Assembly: GCA_022703295.1 (NCBI GenBank)
Contig: JAKLDX010000070.1
Span: 1-6,300 of the forward strand
Reading direction: 5' to 3'
Length of the DNA stretch: 6,300 bases
Source of the DNA: Candidatus Omnitrophota bacterium
GTDB taxonomy: Bacteria; Omnitrophota; Gorgyraeia; 2-01-FULL-45-10
The stretch's first letter is position 1; each line of letters starts with the position of its first letter. A program made the position numbers and the translations under genes. Shown here one piece after another: positions 6,080 through 6,300 of this stretch. The notes under the pieces were generated by a model. That model saw nothing but the letters and a program-made list of their open reading frames with translations. It was not told the DNA's origin and did not search any database.

Positions 6080-6300
6080 ATGATACAGGTTTTTATTTTT
6101 ATAGCCGCGGTCATTACGGCGTATATCATCGGCTCATTCCCGACGAGCTTTATCCTGGCAAAGATACTGAAGGGCGTAGATATCAGGCAGGTGGGATCGA
6201 AAAATGCAGGCGCCACCAACGTGCTGAGGACCGTAGGAAAGGCCCCGGCAATAATAACGCTCATAGTGGATGTGCTAAAGGGATTTTTGGTTGTTACGGT
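6080..6300 (+). CDS. plsY: Glycerol-3-phosphate acyltransferase PlsY, 5' part, cut by the window edge
   Basis: PlsY is a membrane enzyme that acylates glycerol 3-phosphate with acyl-phosphate made by PlsX, giving lysophosphatidic acid, the first step of phospholipid synthesis in most bacteria. Only the first 73 codons are in the window. They contain a first membrane helix (about 4-20) running into the GSFPTSFILAK motif (18-28). The second signature follows as GSKNAGATNVLR (39-50), and then the D64-x2-K67-G68 element. Position 41 is Lys where Gly is more common (GSGNxGATN). The full protein is normally about 190-215 residues, so roughly two thirds lie beyond the edge. The ATG at 6080 follows the pgsA stop after one base and lacks a clear ribosome binding site, suggesting coupled translation. 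Its substrate, glycerol 3-phosphate, is also used by PgsA next door. Confidence 0.92.
   Translation, partial: MIQVFIFIAAVITAYIIGSFPTSFILAKILKGVDIRQVGSKNAGATNVLRTVGKAPAIITLIVDVLKGFLVVT

Overview
The window looks like an ordinary bacterial chromosome segment with almost all coding capacity on the + strand. Base composition is near balanced, with heavy use of ATA (Ile) and AGG (Arg) codons in every gene. That usage, the tightly packed operon and the gene content (full-length LepA, a Gram-negative-type phospholipid pathway, a CBS-domain site-2 protease) remind me of uncultivated lineages such as Candidatus Omnitrophota. This is an impression without a search, and I hold it at low confidence.

Layout. 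(1) Bases 1 to about 95 do not belong to the gene that follows. No + strand frame continues that gene, while one minus-strand frame is open to the window edge. (2) From about 93 to 869 lies the C-terminal part of a membrane metalloprotease of the site-2 protease (M50) type with two CBS domains. Its HExxH half is missing and no normal start precedes it. (3) Bases 870-1031 hold no gene. They contain eight copies of a short NGCRATTN unit in two orientations, which can fold into a nested hairpin ending just before the ribosome binding site of the next gene. (4) From 1032 to the right edge runs one compact run of six genes: rpe, a phosphohexomutase, lepA, lepB, pgsA and plsY (cut by the edge). Gaps are 0, 2, 12, 29 and 1 nt, so co-transcription is very likely. 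I see no internal terminator.

How the genes fit together. Rpe and the hexomutase handle sugar phosphates (pentose phosphate cycle; hexose-1-P/6-P exchange feeding sugar nucleotides). LepA is a ribosome-associated GTPase and LepB removes signal peptides at the membrane; this pair is also adjacent in E. coli. PgsA and PlsY make phospholipids (phosphatidylglycerol phosphate and lysophosphatidic acid). The operon therefore joins central sugar metabolism with protein export and membrane synthesis.

I found no defence system, mobile element with a transposase, CRISPR array, tRNA or rRNA, and no convincing new multi-gene system. The items most worth a second look are the broken left end of the protease gene and the structured repeat cluster upstream of rpe.
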